Of a stretch of 45,826 bases of DNA, positions 14,055-26,227 are shown piece by piece. The notes under the pieces were generated by a model. It was not told where the DNA came from. It worked only from the letters and a program-made list of their open reading frames with translations, and did not search any database. Within the stretch, counting starts at the first letter, position 1, and each line of letters begins with the position of its first letter. Source of the DNA: Plantago elongata (lineage: Eukaryota > Streptophyta > Magnoliopsida > Lamiales > Plantaginaceae); assembly GCA_036897095.1 (NCBI GenBank), contig JAYMSP010000606.1, positions 1 to 45,826 on the forward strand, given 5' to 3'. A program made the position numbers and the translations under genes.

Positions 14055-16790
14055 ATTGTAATAAAAAAACAGAAGTTACCTTCTAAGATGCAACTATCCT
14101 GGTGATGAATTATCCTAACAGATGTCTATATAGTAATGGATCTTGTCTTTAACAAACTTTTGTTACTACATCTAAAGATTAGGCTATAAGTTTACTTCGG
14201 TGTGATAGCAACTCTATTCTCTTACGTACTGTCTGTCTCTATTAGTATTATTTATAAAAAAGAAAGGAGAGTATACTTCGAATGTTTCTGCGTTTTAGTT
14301 GTTAGCACTAGAGAAAAAGCTCCCGTTAGCTATAAAGAGGTATAGAAAGAAGTACGCTTGTGTTATAAATGTCATTCATTATAGGAAAGATACTCCAGGA
14401 AAATGAAAAATAGAATAATAAAAGCATGCTATTTACATACATACAACCCTACCATATTTCGTTGACACAATGTAGAAGTTCTTTTTCTTAATACTATACT
14501 TAATAAAAGACTTAATAGTTCATAGTATGATGTTTGTTTGCATTTACTGTCCTTGTATAGCCCTATTCTTTTTTTTAGTTTGCAAAAAAACTCCGTTCCT
14601 GTACTTTGGAGTACCTTTCCTATAGGATAACTATCTGATTCTTTATTTAATTCTGGGATTTACTCTTACAGTTCGTTACTATAGGCAGACTTAGTCCATT
14701 TAAAAAGTTGAGCCTGAAAGAAAAAAGTACAAATCCTAGGGAACTGCCATTGTTGATTATATGTCGAAAAATAGAAGACCGGAAAGCCTGGAAATAATAT
14801 GCATGCTCTTCTATTCGAGAAGTAAAGCACGACTTCTAATATGTTGTATATAATTAGTACAGTATACGTCTTAGCACCAAAAAACGACCCCCTAAGTTGG
14901 AAGAAAATCACTTCTAGCATTACGATATATTTACTTTACTATATCGACATTGTAAAAAGCAAAAGATTCGTCTTAGCGTGAAATATTTTGTTGGGAAATA
15001 GAACTACTATATGTACATTAATTATAACCTAAAATTTTTCGATTAGGAAGAATCAGACGAAAGCACACGAGTCTATTATTCATTCTCTTTTATATGCACG
15101 GCGCTTGCTTCTATCTACATATGACCTACATTCCTAATTTGCGAAAACATATATTATAACCGACTTACATTATTCCTTTTTTATTTTATTATAGGATGCT
15201 TTTGTTTAGAAGGAGTTTTTGAGGCAAAGAACTAAAAAAAAGAGTTCTTGTTTGTTGAAGCCAAAAGAATGAAAGGATCGGTCTACGTTTAGAGCTCTTG
15301 TTCTTTCAATTTCTTCTCCTATTCATCATAGATAGAGAAAACCTTGACACTGACTCTTCTATTTAATTCACTATTCTATATCCTTCATTTTAGTATTATA
15401 TATTAAAATATAAGCAAGAAGTTATACTGAAGAATAGAGTTTCTAAAAGAAAAAATACAAGTAAAGTCCAAAAAAACTGCCTACACCGATTACAACACGA
15501 AAGAATTCGTTGGAAAAAAGAAAACAAACAACATTGGTGCTAGGTGGGTCTTAGAATGAACTCGTGCAATTTATTGATCATAGGCATAAAAAACTATAAA
15601 AGATTAAAGGGCTATTAAATCTATACGATTATTCGAAGCAAGGGAGTACAATGTCTCTTAAAACTAGTATCATATATTATTTTTAAGGAATACTGAAATT
15701 ATATTATTTGAAATAAAGTATTACAAATAAGTAGAGCGTGGGAAAATAGACTCTATCCGCGTGGTAGGCCTAGTACTAAATTAAGAGATTTCTTAGAGGT
15801 AATGATCTTTGAAAGAAATAATAAATGACTTCTAAAAAACCTATAAGAAAGTACGTGTATGCTGGAAAAGTTTTATAGCTACATACATAGGACGTATGAT
15901 TAAAGAAGACATATTTAGAAAAAATTTAGTGAGATTCTTTCAAAAATACCTTGGAGTTGATCACACCCACTTCATTTTTAGTATAGTTATATTTCGTTTA
16001 GTTCGTTTTAGAAAGATTTTGTTAGAATTAGACAAAAAGGACATTATTTATTATTACTACTACCCACAATAGAGTTACCGCAATGTTAGAAGAAGAAGTA
16101 TAAAAGGAGTATAACATGCCTTTCAGCTGCGTATTATTATGTTGTTGTACCACTGCCACGTTTAGATAGAGTTAGTCATCACGCGGCCCTTGCTTGGTGA
16201 TTCTATTCATATATTATAGAAGGAAGCATTGCATACTCCTGTGTTTTTATAGAGCTACGTATAGTACTTCAATCCTATACTATACAGTAAGTAGATTTTT
16301 CTCGATATTCTTTCGCTGGAGTGACTCTTTAACTATTCTTCTATCGTAAACTATTCTATTTAGTTCTTTATTTAACCCCTTTTATGACCTGTTTTCTATA
16401 ACACGACATGATATTCTACGTTTATAGAAAAGCATGACGACCACCCCCCACCGTTATTGGCAATCATTATTTATATACATCTTTAATAGTTGACTACCAT
16501 ATACAGGTGCGTAATGAAGTATATCCTTAAGTATAAATATGTTAGGCAGAGGGACAGAAAGGGGGATTAGTAATTCCTCCCTAATAAAAGCAGTGTTTGC
16601 GATTAAGAAGTCAGGCATCTATTTTTGTAAATTAAGCAAAACCGAGAAGATCGACTATTTTTCTATTTGGCATCTAACTAAACTACATCAAGCTACAACC
16701 AGAACCAGAAGTAAAAACTATCTTCTTTATTATTTCATTTTTCATATCTATTTTTTCTCTCTAATTTAAGATTTATTTGCTCTCTTGAGT

Positions 16791-18600
16791 CTATTTATTT
16801 GTATATTCTGGGTTACCCATTATTGGTTCGTCAAAATCTTCTTCCTGTGCTTGGTACTTGTATTGTAATTAATTGAGTATTGCTTGTCTCTAAAAAATAA
16901 GTGTTGTAATAAAGCCCATTAAAGATTAAAGTACATAGATAAAGCATTGTTCCTAATAAAGAAAGAACCTTATCACGAAATAGATTGATTGACTCTTTAC
17001 TAACAAGATTAAGAAGATTCCAGCATTTAAGAACATCGGAAACGGCATAAAATAAAAGAGTAAAGAACAGGGTATTTAGTCTATTGGACTTTCCCTACAA
17101 GTGAATGAAGCAGGAACCAATACAGGATCTTAATTAAGCAGCAAACAAGTTTCAGCTAATTGGAAAAGACGGTATTTAACGCTATTTACTAAAAAAAAAT
17201 ATTTATGCATAAGGGTGTGAATAGTGTATCTATACCATACCTAGTTCTGTTGTTAAGAGAAGAGAGTACTTATAATTTATTATATATATAATAAAAAGAA
17301 TCTAATTATATATATATGATAAGTATAGCTTTTTCTTTACTGTTACATACCTTTACTATCAATCAAGCAAGTTATAAAGACTCTTACCTACGTATAAATC
17401 CTCAACGTAATCAGAAGATAAGAAAGGATTTGAGGAATAGTACCGAAAATTCTAGACCTAAATGAAATACAGAATTACAGGATCATTGAAAAAAAAGAAT
17501 CTTTGCCAATGACATCAATTTCAAAAAACCAACGAATTCCCTCGGTACTCAAACTCAAATAGTAGAGAGCACCTACTAGCAAAATTCCAAGTAAAAGGGA
17601 ACCCTATGCACTGCACAATAAATAGTCAATAACAAATAAAGAGTTAAGAAAATTAATATTTCATCATTCTCGCAGGTCTTTCAGCAGTTATCTCTCCTTT
17701 AATATAATACACAATTTTAACCTGAAGAATGTACGTGGATTCATTCGTAAAAAACTATTATATTAGCATATAATATTGTGTTTTATTGGCCTGAATACAA
17801 GCGAATAAGGATTGAAAAAGTATAACATATACATAATAGTTGTATAGATAAATAACCTCTTTTCTTGTTATTCTATTCATTGGTATAGAAAAAGAGAAGA
17901 TAGAATGCGCGATCATAGATATTGGTTTTTAAAGCCTTAGCTAGTATAATTAGAGGCCCTACCTTAACCCAACTGTGTTTTTAGTTTTAATAAGACGACA
18001 GGTATTAATAAATAAAGTTTTTTTCTTCTGCTTCTGTAGTCCAACCTGCGGGACTTAGAAATCAATCCCTAACTAATCTAGTCCTAAAAACTTGACTTTT
18101 TGACGAAATTGGGTATGAGAATCACATTCCCTTTCCCGCGGTAGTTGACAGTATCTAGGGAAGTACCTAAAAGCGGAATAATACTAATAATGAAAATGGA
18201 GTAAAAATCGATAATCATTAAAGTATATATAAAGGGAGAATACTTTTGAAGTAGATAGGATGAAGTTGCCAAAGAGAGATAATCACAAGACATTAAATTA
18301 TTGAGTGAATTCTGAAGTAAATGATGATCTGGGCATTAGTATTCTATATTCTTAACTTAATAATAAATAATCTAATTTAAGCGAAGAAAAGTTCTAATAC
18401 TGAGAAATGTCAGAACTCAATATTCCTTATCACCAAAACCTTGGATGGGGCAATGTTTGCGGCGATAAAAAAAAGAAAGAAGACTGCTGGTAACAGAATA
18501 GCACCAGAAATATAGGCTAAAACCAAGAAGGGGAATAATTTACTTTTTCAATTTATAGGAACAGAGGCACAAGTTACGAGATACTCTTTAATATTAGTAA
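16791..18600 (-). pseudogene. Unassigned membrane-protein-like remnant
   Basis: Reading the minus strand from 18,600 down gives several protein-like but frame-broken pieces. Near 18,540-18,420 a hydrophobic helix (SGAILLPAVFFLFF) is followed by basic YRRKH. A 69-codon frame at 18,293-18,084 is rich in I, F and L. Near 18,070 GLD-stop-LGID could be a mutated DWLG motif of the kind seen in major facilitator proteins. Near 17,600-17,480 there is another hydrophobic stretch (LLLGILLVGALYYL). An open run without stop covers 17,094-16,831. In another frame an acidic tail (QEEDFDEPIMGNPEY) ends at a TAG at 16,791-16,793. I cannot assign a family. AT-rich DNA yields hydrophobic peptides by chance, so this may be nothing. 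Confidence 0.15.
17276..17295. repeat. Perfect 20-base AT palindrome
   Basis: The bases from TTTATTATAT to ATATAATAAA are self-complementary about a centre between 17,285 and 17,286. It consists only of A and T, and no neighbouring element explains it. Confidence 0.75.
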
Positions 18601-18730
18601 ATCTATTTATTTACTTTTGATGGTAGCACAACAATTCCTTACGTAAAAATATCCACTTCTTTTTTATAATCTTGTGTATCAAATAGATCAGTTAAGATTA
18701 TGTATGGATTCTAACTAGCTTTCTATTATA

Positions 18731-18750
18731 TATAATAAGATATAATAAGA
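18731..18750. repeat. Tandem 10-mer, two copies
   Basis: TATAATAAGA is repeated twice head to tail with no mismatch. It is a minor local duplication in block B. Confidence 0.8.
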
Positions 18751-19277
18751 TCTTTTTGCAGAAGTTTTCCTCAAATATTATGGAATAGGTAAAGAGGCTT
18801 AACCGCGAGTACAATACCAAATGACCAAGCGACATAATTGTTTAAAAAAGTGATTCGAGTAAAGTAGCTTTTAAATTTTAAAGTGGAAACAACGTTACAA
18901 ATAATAAAAAATAGCTCGATCAAGTAAGAATATAGATAAGAGATACAAACAAGTAGTTTGTGTCACTATAAAAGGAAAAAGAAATATTATGCCTTTAAAA
19001 TATCCATCAATACCTTCTTTAAAGTAGAAATTCCTTATCCTGTATTAACCAGAATAAGGACTTCTATAAATAACTCTATATCCCTTTATTTCCTTTTTAT
19101 TCGTTGTGCCAAAGCAAAGATTTATGGCTTTTTTTTAGATATAATATAGGAAATAAACTCTGAATGCTGAGCACGTAGCGTAGATAGAGGGCATTTCGGA
19201 AATACAAAATCATCAAAAGATAAGGGAAAGCATTACGTTAATCTTCCAATAGTATGTATATTTAAGTACATTAAGTA

Positions 19278-19475
19278 TTAAGAGTAAAACATAAGCGCAA
19301 TGAACTTTCCTGTAACTTGGCGAAAACTCATATTATTACTAGTTGAAAAATAGATTGTAGGGGTAGGCACTATCCTACCTAAAACTAATAATGTTTAAAT
19401 AATCGGAACAAAAAAAAGGATCCTAAGATACATCACAAAGTATGCTTTATTGAGAAATGTGCGCGAAGGATACGA
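19278..19475 (-). pseudogene. Possible RTA1-like membrane fragment
   Basis: One minus-strand frame, with a single internal TAA, gives about 65 residues. They read SYPSR, then a hydrophobic span ending FFVPII, then LLVLGRIV, then about 18 residues, then VTGKFIALMF. RTA1-family lipid-translocating proteins (seven membrane helices, fungal) carry GYIGR, a hydrophobic span with AP, LGRI and then VTGD in that order at similar spacing. The key aspartate of VTGD is lysine here. I could not follow the frame into the remaining helices with confidence, and upstream helices were not found. It is more likely chance resemblance than a proven relic. Confidence 0.12.
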
Positions 19476-20927
19476 CAATTACTGATTACTGCTCATGATA
19501 GATATTTTTATGCTGCTCTTACCAGAAACACGTTTATTATGCTTTTGACCTTAATTAAGGAAAGGAACATAAGGGTTTCTTTATTGGACGAAACATTTAA
19601 AATCTTGTTAGGCTCCTTCCATAGAGATATAAAATAGAAAAGGACCCTATATAAAATAAATAGAAAACAGAAGAGAACGGGGGCAAACTCGTGTTTAGAG
19701 ACAACATACTACTATAACTAAAAAATCCCTTTATTAAGGAAGAGTAGAAAGCTAATATACCAGGTTAAAGGAGGCGGAAAAACACGATTATCCAATCTAG
19801 CATCTTAGAAAAGGCTACATCAATGACTTATTCCAAACCTGTCTATACAACACCTATTACACTTTTTTCTAGAATATTAGAAGTAGAAGGCTGCTTGCTC
19901 TTACTTATTACTTTTTAGAAAACTCACAAAACAAGATGTGATGTTGGAGGAGGATTTTTTAATACCCTGAGGAGTAAGGCTATTATACATTCGAAAAATA
20001 CTCAAATGTAGGCTCAAGTACTAAGACAGATCTGACTTCGTCGTGAATAGTTTTATAAAATAAACTAAAAAGTTGGAATATAATGAAAGGCTCTCTCTTC
20101 ATTCACATAAATCCATAAATCATATAATGTAAACAAGAATAGTTCAGAAATTACAAAAGCAAAGAAAAGGGAGGACTATAAGAATATTGGAAAGAAAAAG
20201 ATACACGAGCAAGTTAGAGTTAAGCCTCTCTTCTATGTGGGTAGAGTTAGAAGTAATTTCTCTCTTTTTATCCTTATTAACCAATCTTCCATTTTCTGTT
20301 TGTAGAAGTGATGCCTTTTTTTATGCCTGAATTAATTACTCATTATAACCAACCAGGTTTTCATTTAGACTAAATAAGAAATAAGGAAGAAATTGTTATT
20401 TCTCTTACTCTTAATTCATGAATTTGAATGTATCACAATTACCTATAACTATAAAATGAAAATAGTTAAAATAGATGTTTGCTATTTGGATAGTTTTTTT
20501 ATTTCTATATGAAAAAGAAAAAAGGACCTCTCTATTCTTGTTCATCTATGTTCTGACATTGTACTAGGAAAGTATATTTTATTTTCGGTTATTTTTCACT
20601 AACATCTTTCTTTGGTCGTATTTATTATCCGGCTTTCCTCTTTCTTTGTGTTTAGTAGTGTCTTTCGAAGATGGAACTTTTTTTATCCCTGTTACTTACT
20701 CTGATTCCCATATACTTTTTACTCTTAATTGCGCGCATTGCTGTTATTTTTCTCCTTTTTCACAGTTTAAATTATATCGAAATTAATTGGAAATTCCCTT
20801 AAACTAATTAATTTTATGCCATCCCGACTGGAGATTCCCGTCCTTTACTCATTTGCTATGAATATTCAGTCTTGGGTACACGCGGCAGTAAGAGAGAAGA
20901 TTCTTCATCAACCAAATTATCTATTTA

Positions 20928-22440
20928 TCCACCGTAGCAGAAGATACGTCGTATACCCCATAATAATATGAATGAATATGTAGTATATTTTATGAATAAA
21001 TCACAAAGACTTGAACTTATAGACATTTCGTCAAAGAAGAATAGAAAGACGTTCTAACGAAAAGTAATTGTTTAGGCTGGATTACTACTTAATCTTAATA
21101 GATTTTTGTAATTTTTGGATTAACGTGTAAAGTAGAATAAACTTTCTCATTTCATACAATTCCCGTTCCGGATATTTCTTGGATGTCTATGCGCACTGCT
21201 TGTGTAAAGGATAGCATAAAAATAATGAGACCTATTTCACTTGTATCATGTATCAGACGTACTTTTTTGTTAATGAAAAAAGTAAAGAACTAAAAATGTT
21301 CTGAGTACTTACGTAAAGAAATAGAAACTGCGTCCAGGTGTTGTAAATATCGTACTTCTACAATAAAATATTAAATAAAAGATGAAAGATTTGGGTTTAT
21401 TCCAATTAAAATAGCTAAAGGAATTCTAAGAGTTGCAGAATTTTTAATAGTTCAAGAGTTAACTTCTTACAACCCACTATACCTTAGTAAAAAGGAAAAG
21501 TCAACACAACAATAACAGATGATTGATTTCCTACACAAGATGCAAGATTGCATTGGATCCAGTATTAAACTCTCCAAAGGATGCCTTTTGTTGGGTGTCA
21601 TGAACTGGTAACTCGGGATCAAATGTTTATTTATACATAGTTATAGGACAAATGAATAGGTAATTTGGTAGTCGTCCTTATTTTATTATAGATTTTATAG
21701 ATAACGTACTAGACTTTTTAGGATTCCTGTTTAGGTAAGAAGGGCGAAAAGAAAAAAGGAAAGTGTTAGAATAAAAAATGCAAACGCTATAAAATAGTGA
21801 GGATGTTGTCTTAATACTTAGTAATAGAAGTTCGAAGAAACGTGGTTATGCTTGTTGTTATCCGTAAAGAATTGACTCTATACCGAAATCCATGTAATCG
21901 TATGACCAGTTGAAATGGAAAGTTATAAAAAATACTTTGAAAGAAGGAGAGGAGGGGACTATAATATAAAAAATCATTTTCTTTTCCCAGACAAGAAAGA
22001 AATCTCATAAAAGATAACTGTTGGAAAACAAGAGGTGCTCGTCAAACCAAACTATCTATTAAAATAATAGTTGTTTGTAGCAGCTAGAATAACTATCCTC
22101 GTAAGTACACAAAAGGTTTTATCCCATACAATAAAAGTAATTTTAGAATTAGAATATTAAACTCGAGTCTCGTGAGAAGATCGGGCAATGAAGGCAATCA
22201 ATAAATAGTTGTTCCTGCAAACATAAAGAAGTATAGGTAGAATTTCAATTGGGTGAGCGTGTATTCCCACAGCTAAGCAATAAAATTATATAAAAATAAA
22301 GAGATAAAAACAACCTCTACCTTTTTTAAATATATTTATTTAAATTAAGAGAAAGCTGCACATTAATTTGTCTTCATATAAAATTCTATGAGGCGTAGAA
22401 GATAGATAGCTGGGCCAATACCATCATGGTTATATAAGAT
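20928..22440 (-). pseudogene. Possible decayed oligopeptide-transporter (OPT) gene
   Basis: Minus-strand pieces appear in the order expected of OPT transporters, which are proton-coupled peptide importers with many membrane helices. At about 22,260-22,150: TQLKFYLYFF, then Y-stop-LP, then a leucine-rich span, recalling the OPT segment with FFL.VF followed by YW.P. At 21,436-21,374: RIPLAILIGINPNL, recalling PIG..A.TN. At 21,256-21,155: IIFMLSFTQAVRIDI, recalling the helix before the cysteine loop. At 20,972-20,928: LLWGIRRIFCYG, recalling WG.IGP.R.F..G. Several stops and frame changes separate them, spacing only roughly fits, and the expected last 130 residues below 20,900 are not recognisable. 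No single motif is decisive and chance resemblance is a serious alternative. Confidence 0.18.
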
Positions 22441-22476
22441 AAGTAGTAAATGTTATAATTTCTCTTATCTTATATA
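22431..22476. repeat. 13-bp inverted repeat near the B/C transition
   Basis: Arms TATATAAGATAAG (22,431-22,443) and CTTATCTTATATA (22,464-22,476) match perfectly around a 20-base loop. It lies about 200 bases before the composition switches to block C. Confidence 0.8.
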
Positions 22477-24205
22477 TTTTCTATTTTAGGGATAGGGTCT
22501 TTCTGATCTTACTTCGTTTTTTTATTAGACTTTAGATATTTGTTATTAATTGTTCCTCTACGTATAGGTCCAAAAATTTTTACTGCCATCTCTTCTTTTT
22601 CTTCTAGACCCTTACATTGTTATGTTTATGAAAACTTAGTAAGTTTTTTTTAAAATAGAATAATAAATCTATCTTACTTTACAAAAGTTAAGCTAAGTGT
22701 ATTTCTTCTTAAAAATCAGAGCAACAAGACTCCCTTAGGTAGAATTAATTCCCTTAGAAACGTGAAATGTGTATGAATATTAATTATACTTTTATAAATG
22801 TGTATCCTACCTTCCTAATAGAAAATATATTTTACTCCTTATACTCTAGTATTTTATACCTTGTAGCTTTTTAAGAGGAATACACCCTCAATTTATCATT
22901 TTATACTTTGTAAAGGGAGAGTACCTTGATTATGTATTTTATGAAATAGCACTAAGAGTAATTGATTTCTATATACTTATAAAAGTAATTTTAGATAATA
23001 CATATCCTTAAATAGAATTATGATAAGTGTGTACCTTCTATAAAGATTATACTCGAATATTAAAGAGCATATATTCAGCAACCCATATTTATACAAGTAC
23101 ATATACTAAGAGTAGACTTCCCTTTTAGAATAATATACACTTAATTTATACAGGAGAAAGTACTTATCCCTTTAACTTTATAGTGTAAGGCACCTATTTT
23201 TGTAAAAAGTAGAGATTTCTTTGCCCTTGTTATATAAGAGTGCAAGTAATCCCCTTTTTATGCACTCACTTTTATTCCTTAGGAGAGAAATATACCCTGA
23301 ATTCCTTTTACTAGAAAACTTATGAGTAAATATTTTTACTAGCTATTTATGTAAGAGAGAAACTATTCCCTTGCCCTTCACTATAAAGTGCTATGATACA
23401 TATTAAGAATTATTGTGCCTACATTTTGTAATTATAAAAGATATCTAGAACTATTTTAATGCGATACTTATAATGAAAGGACAAACTCTCTTAATACAAA
23501 ACTTATAAAAATATAAGGTATACCACCTCTACTATCTTTAAGCAAAGTGTCTTTCTTAAGTGCTTATTTATTAAATACTATATTACTCGTGTTTATTATT
23601 AAGAAAGTTCTATTACTTAGCCGCCTTTATTAAGCAATAGTTATGATAAAAAAGTTATCCTTTTATTTTTAAAAGCTTGCAGGGCATTCTTTGTTAATAC
23701 ATTGTTATAAGAAAGATGAATTTACATAATTTTATAGTTAAGAGTTAAGGATTTTAGTATAGTAGCCATAAGAAGTCGCAAGGGAAAGCACTGTATCTAT
23801 GAAGGTAAAAATACTTGATACCTTTTAAAATTATTTAAGGGAGAATTACGTATGATTAAAGAAATACAAAAGGACTCCTTTTTTAAATGTAGGACAAAGT
23901 CTTTAACGATTGCAGTTACTCGATCATAAAAGCACAAGTATAAGACTAGAGCTTCTCTTTATGATATACATAGAGAATATATACAAGTGCTTCACAGTTA
24001 CAAATATATGTTCTTAAAGGTCTTTATAGACAGGATATTTTCCTTCCCCTCGATCCCTTAGATGCTGTACTTTTTCTTTTTCTAGAGCATGGAGAAGTTT
24101 TACTTGCTCTTTTAACAATTTAAAATTATTTATTTAATAATAGTATAAAGGGTATATCATAGATCAAGAAAGTATCTTTCTTACTTGTACTTAAGAATAG
24201 GGCTT

Positions 24206-24223
24206 ATATATTAATTAATATAT
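24206..24223. repeat. Perfect 18-base AT palindrome
   Basis: The sequence ATATATTAATTAATATAT is fully self-complementary. No adjacent gene or boundary explains it. Confidence 0.8.
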
Positions 24224-26202
24224 TTAGTAATTAAAATAGAACCTTTCTTGTATTAATAAGGGATATTATCACTTAAGTTAAGAGGTCTAGCAAGAGAGAA
24301 GCACCTTATATAAAGATTAATTATTCTATCAATACTCCTAGGGCTAGTAAAAATATTAAGGACATATACTTTTCTTACTTATCATGCGCGGAGGGTTTTA
24401 AACCAGATTATTCTATACTAGTACATTAAGGGGAGATTGCTCGTGGCCTCATAAGTAGTCTATAATATAAAAAGGCTACTCAAGCACTTAATTATAGCGT
24501 ATTGTAAAAGAGTCGCTCTTATTTAACAAATATATAATAAAAGACCAAAATAATAGACCAAAGAAAGTCCTTCTTTTATAAGTAAGGGGTAAGATAGGAT
24601 AATGAGCACAAGCATCTTTCTTAAGTTAGTAGAAGCAAATTATTATAGTAACATTTATAAAACCTCCTCTAGATAATTCGGATGTTCAGAGGGATGTTTG
24701 GGGGTAATTTTTCTTATACACTCTCTTTTTAGGGCACTTACGCTTTATAGCAAGACTTAGACAGCTCATTTATATGTAAAATAGAGTACTTGAAAAAGTA
24801 GTTCCCTTACCTCTAAACGTTAAGTTATTTACCAGGAAGAGATTTATCTTACGTAGTTACATAATAATTTTAGTTGAATAATAGAACTCTTCATTTAGTA
24901 AAAAATGAGCTAGTCCCTTCAGATGTAACTAGAGACTTATATACTAGAGAGTTCTGCCCTTAAATAATTACAAGGGAGTGTATGCTTTACTCTTAAGTCT
25001 TAATTATAGAGAGTATATTAAGCAGTATTTTTTATATAAATAAAAGTTAGTACTTAAAGTAAATGCAGCAGTATAAAAATATAACTTGATAAAATCTCTT
25101 TCTTATTAGAAAAGAAACTAGGCTATTTTCTTTTAACACTTTATAGGGGATTTAGAATAAGCATATCTTATTTAAAGAACTCTTAAAGCGTTATTAAATC
25201 TCTGTTAGTAAATAAGTAACTAGAGCATGTCATAAGGTATGCTCCTATATTAATATAGAAAATATAGAAGAGATGCCTTGCGCCCCTATTAAAAAGAGTT
25301 AATTATTAATTACTTGAAATGAAAGAACAAAAGTGAAACATACTTACTCGTCTAGAAAAATTACTATAGAAATTTTTTTAGGTAAAACTTTCTTTAACTA
25401 GTAAGATAGATAAGTTTTCTTATTACTAAGTCTAAATATAATGATCTAATAAGTATATGATAACTCTTAAAACTTTAGTTTGTCTCCTTTTAAGTCTCTA
25501 GTAAAAATTAGCTAGAAGAAGATTTTAGTAAGCAGTATTTACTTAAGTGTCACTAGTTTCTTAGTTTAAATTAGTGGCTCTTATTTCCCCTTTGTGTATG
25601 ACAATAGAGTTATCTTCTTCTTACTCTTTTAAAGCGTAAGTAGCTTGCTAAATATCCACCTGTTATTTTTTTTTTTACTTAAAAAAGAAAAAAGTCTTCT
25701 ATTATGTATAAATTAATTAGACTTAATTATTGAGGAACTCTGTAAGATAAGCTATAGGTAACCTAATATTGCTAGAGAATAAAAAAGGACTAGTCTCTTG
25801 TACTTAGTATTTAAAATATCTTGATAATGAAGACTTGAGAAGTTGTTTGAAATAAAAGTATCCCTGTCTTGTTATAAAAGATTATACTTAGACAAAAGAC
25901 AGATAGTCATCCTCTCTTTTTATACCTTATACAAATTATTAAAAACTATAGCTATATGGAAATCTCTTACTTAATTATTTATACTGTGAATATACACAGA
26001 GGAGAACACCTTAATGAAGTACCCCTATGTAACAGAAGAGTAGTAACCTATTACTTTTTAAAAAGTTATAATAGAAAAGAATCCCCCTTATTTCTTTATA
26101 AATTACAGAAGGTATGTCTTATTACTTGAGTACCTATACTTGAGAAAAGTTATAGATAAAGGAGCTAGTACCTACTCTAAAAATAACGAGTCATTCATTA
26201 TA

Positions 26203-26227
26203 TATCCTTTCTTTATAAGAAAGGATA
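26203..26227. repeat. 11-bp hairpin with 3-base loop
   Basis: Arms TATCCTTTCTT (26,203-26,213) and AAGAAAGGATA (26,217-26,227) are exact reverse complements around the loop TAT. It would be a compact stable hairpin in RNA, but there is no gene for it to end. Confidence 0.8.

Larger units (their letters stand above)
7090..22650. other. Block B: AT-rich but weakly or not RIP-type
   Basis: About 15.5 kb that is AT-rich yet keeps CpA and TpG. In the sampled line 20,881-20,940, CpA+TpG is 6 against ApC+GpT 4 and TpA 5 against ApT 6; at 16,921-16,980 the figures are 4 against 5 and 7 against 6. Stops are less dense than in A, C or D, so open stretches of 60-88 codons occur by chance, such as 8,258-8,470, 14,666-14,920 minus, 16,539-16,769 and 16,831-17,094 minus. 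From 7,090 to about 16,790 I recognise no gene. From 16,790 to 22,440 the minus strand carries broken membrane-protein-like peptides, listed separately. It may be older coding or intergenic DNA caught in heterochromatin and only lightly mutated. Confidence 0.5.

Noticed and set aside
14666..14920. 84-codon minus-strand open frame, the longest with a Met start
   Set aside because: The length is expected by chance in 45 kb of AT-rich DNA; the predicted peptide is hydrophobic with no motif I know, and there is no start or promoter context.
16539..16769. 76-codon plus-strand open frame
   Set aside because: Chance length for block B; no family resemblance; it lies just beside the minus-strand fragments and cannot be told from a shadow.
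7090..22650. Block B as a mitochondrial insertion
   Set aside because: No mitochondrial gene, rRNA or tRNA could be recognised, and reading TGA as Trp did not give a continuous frame.
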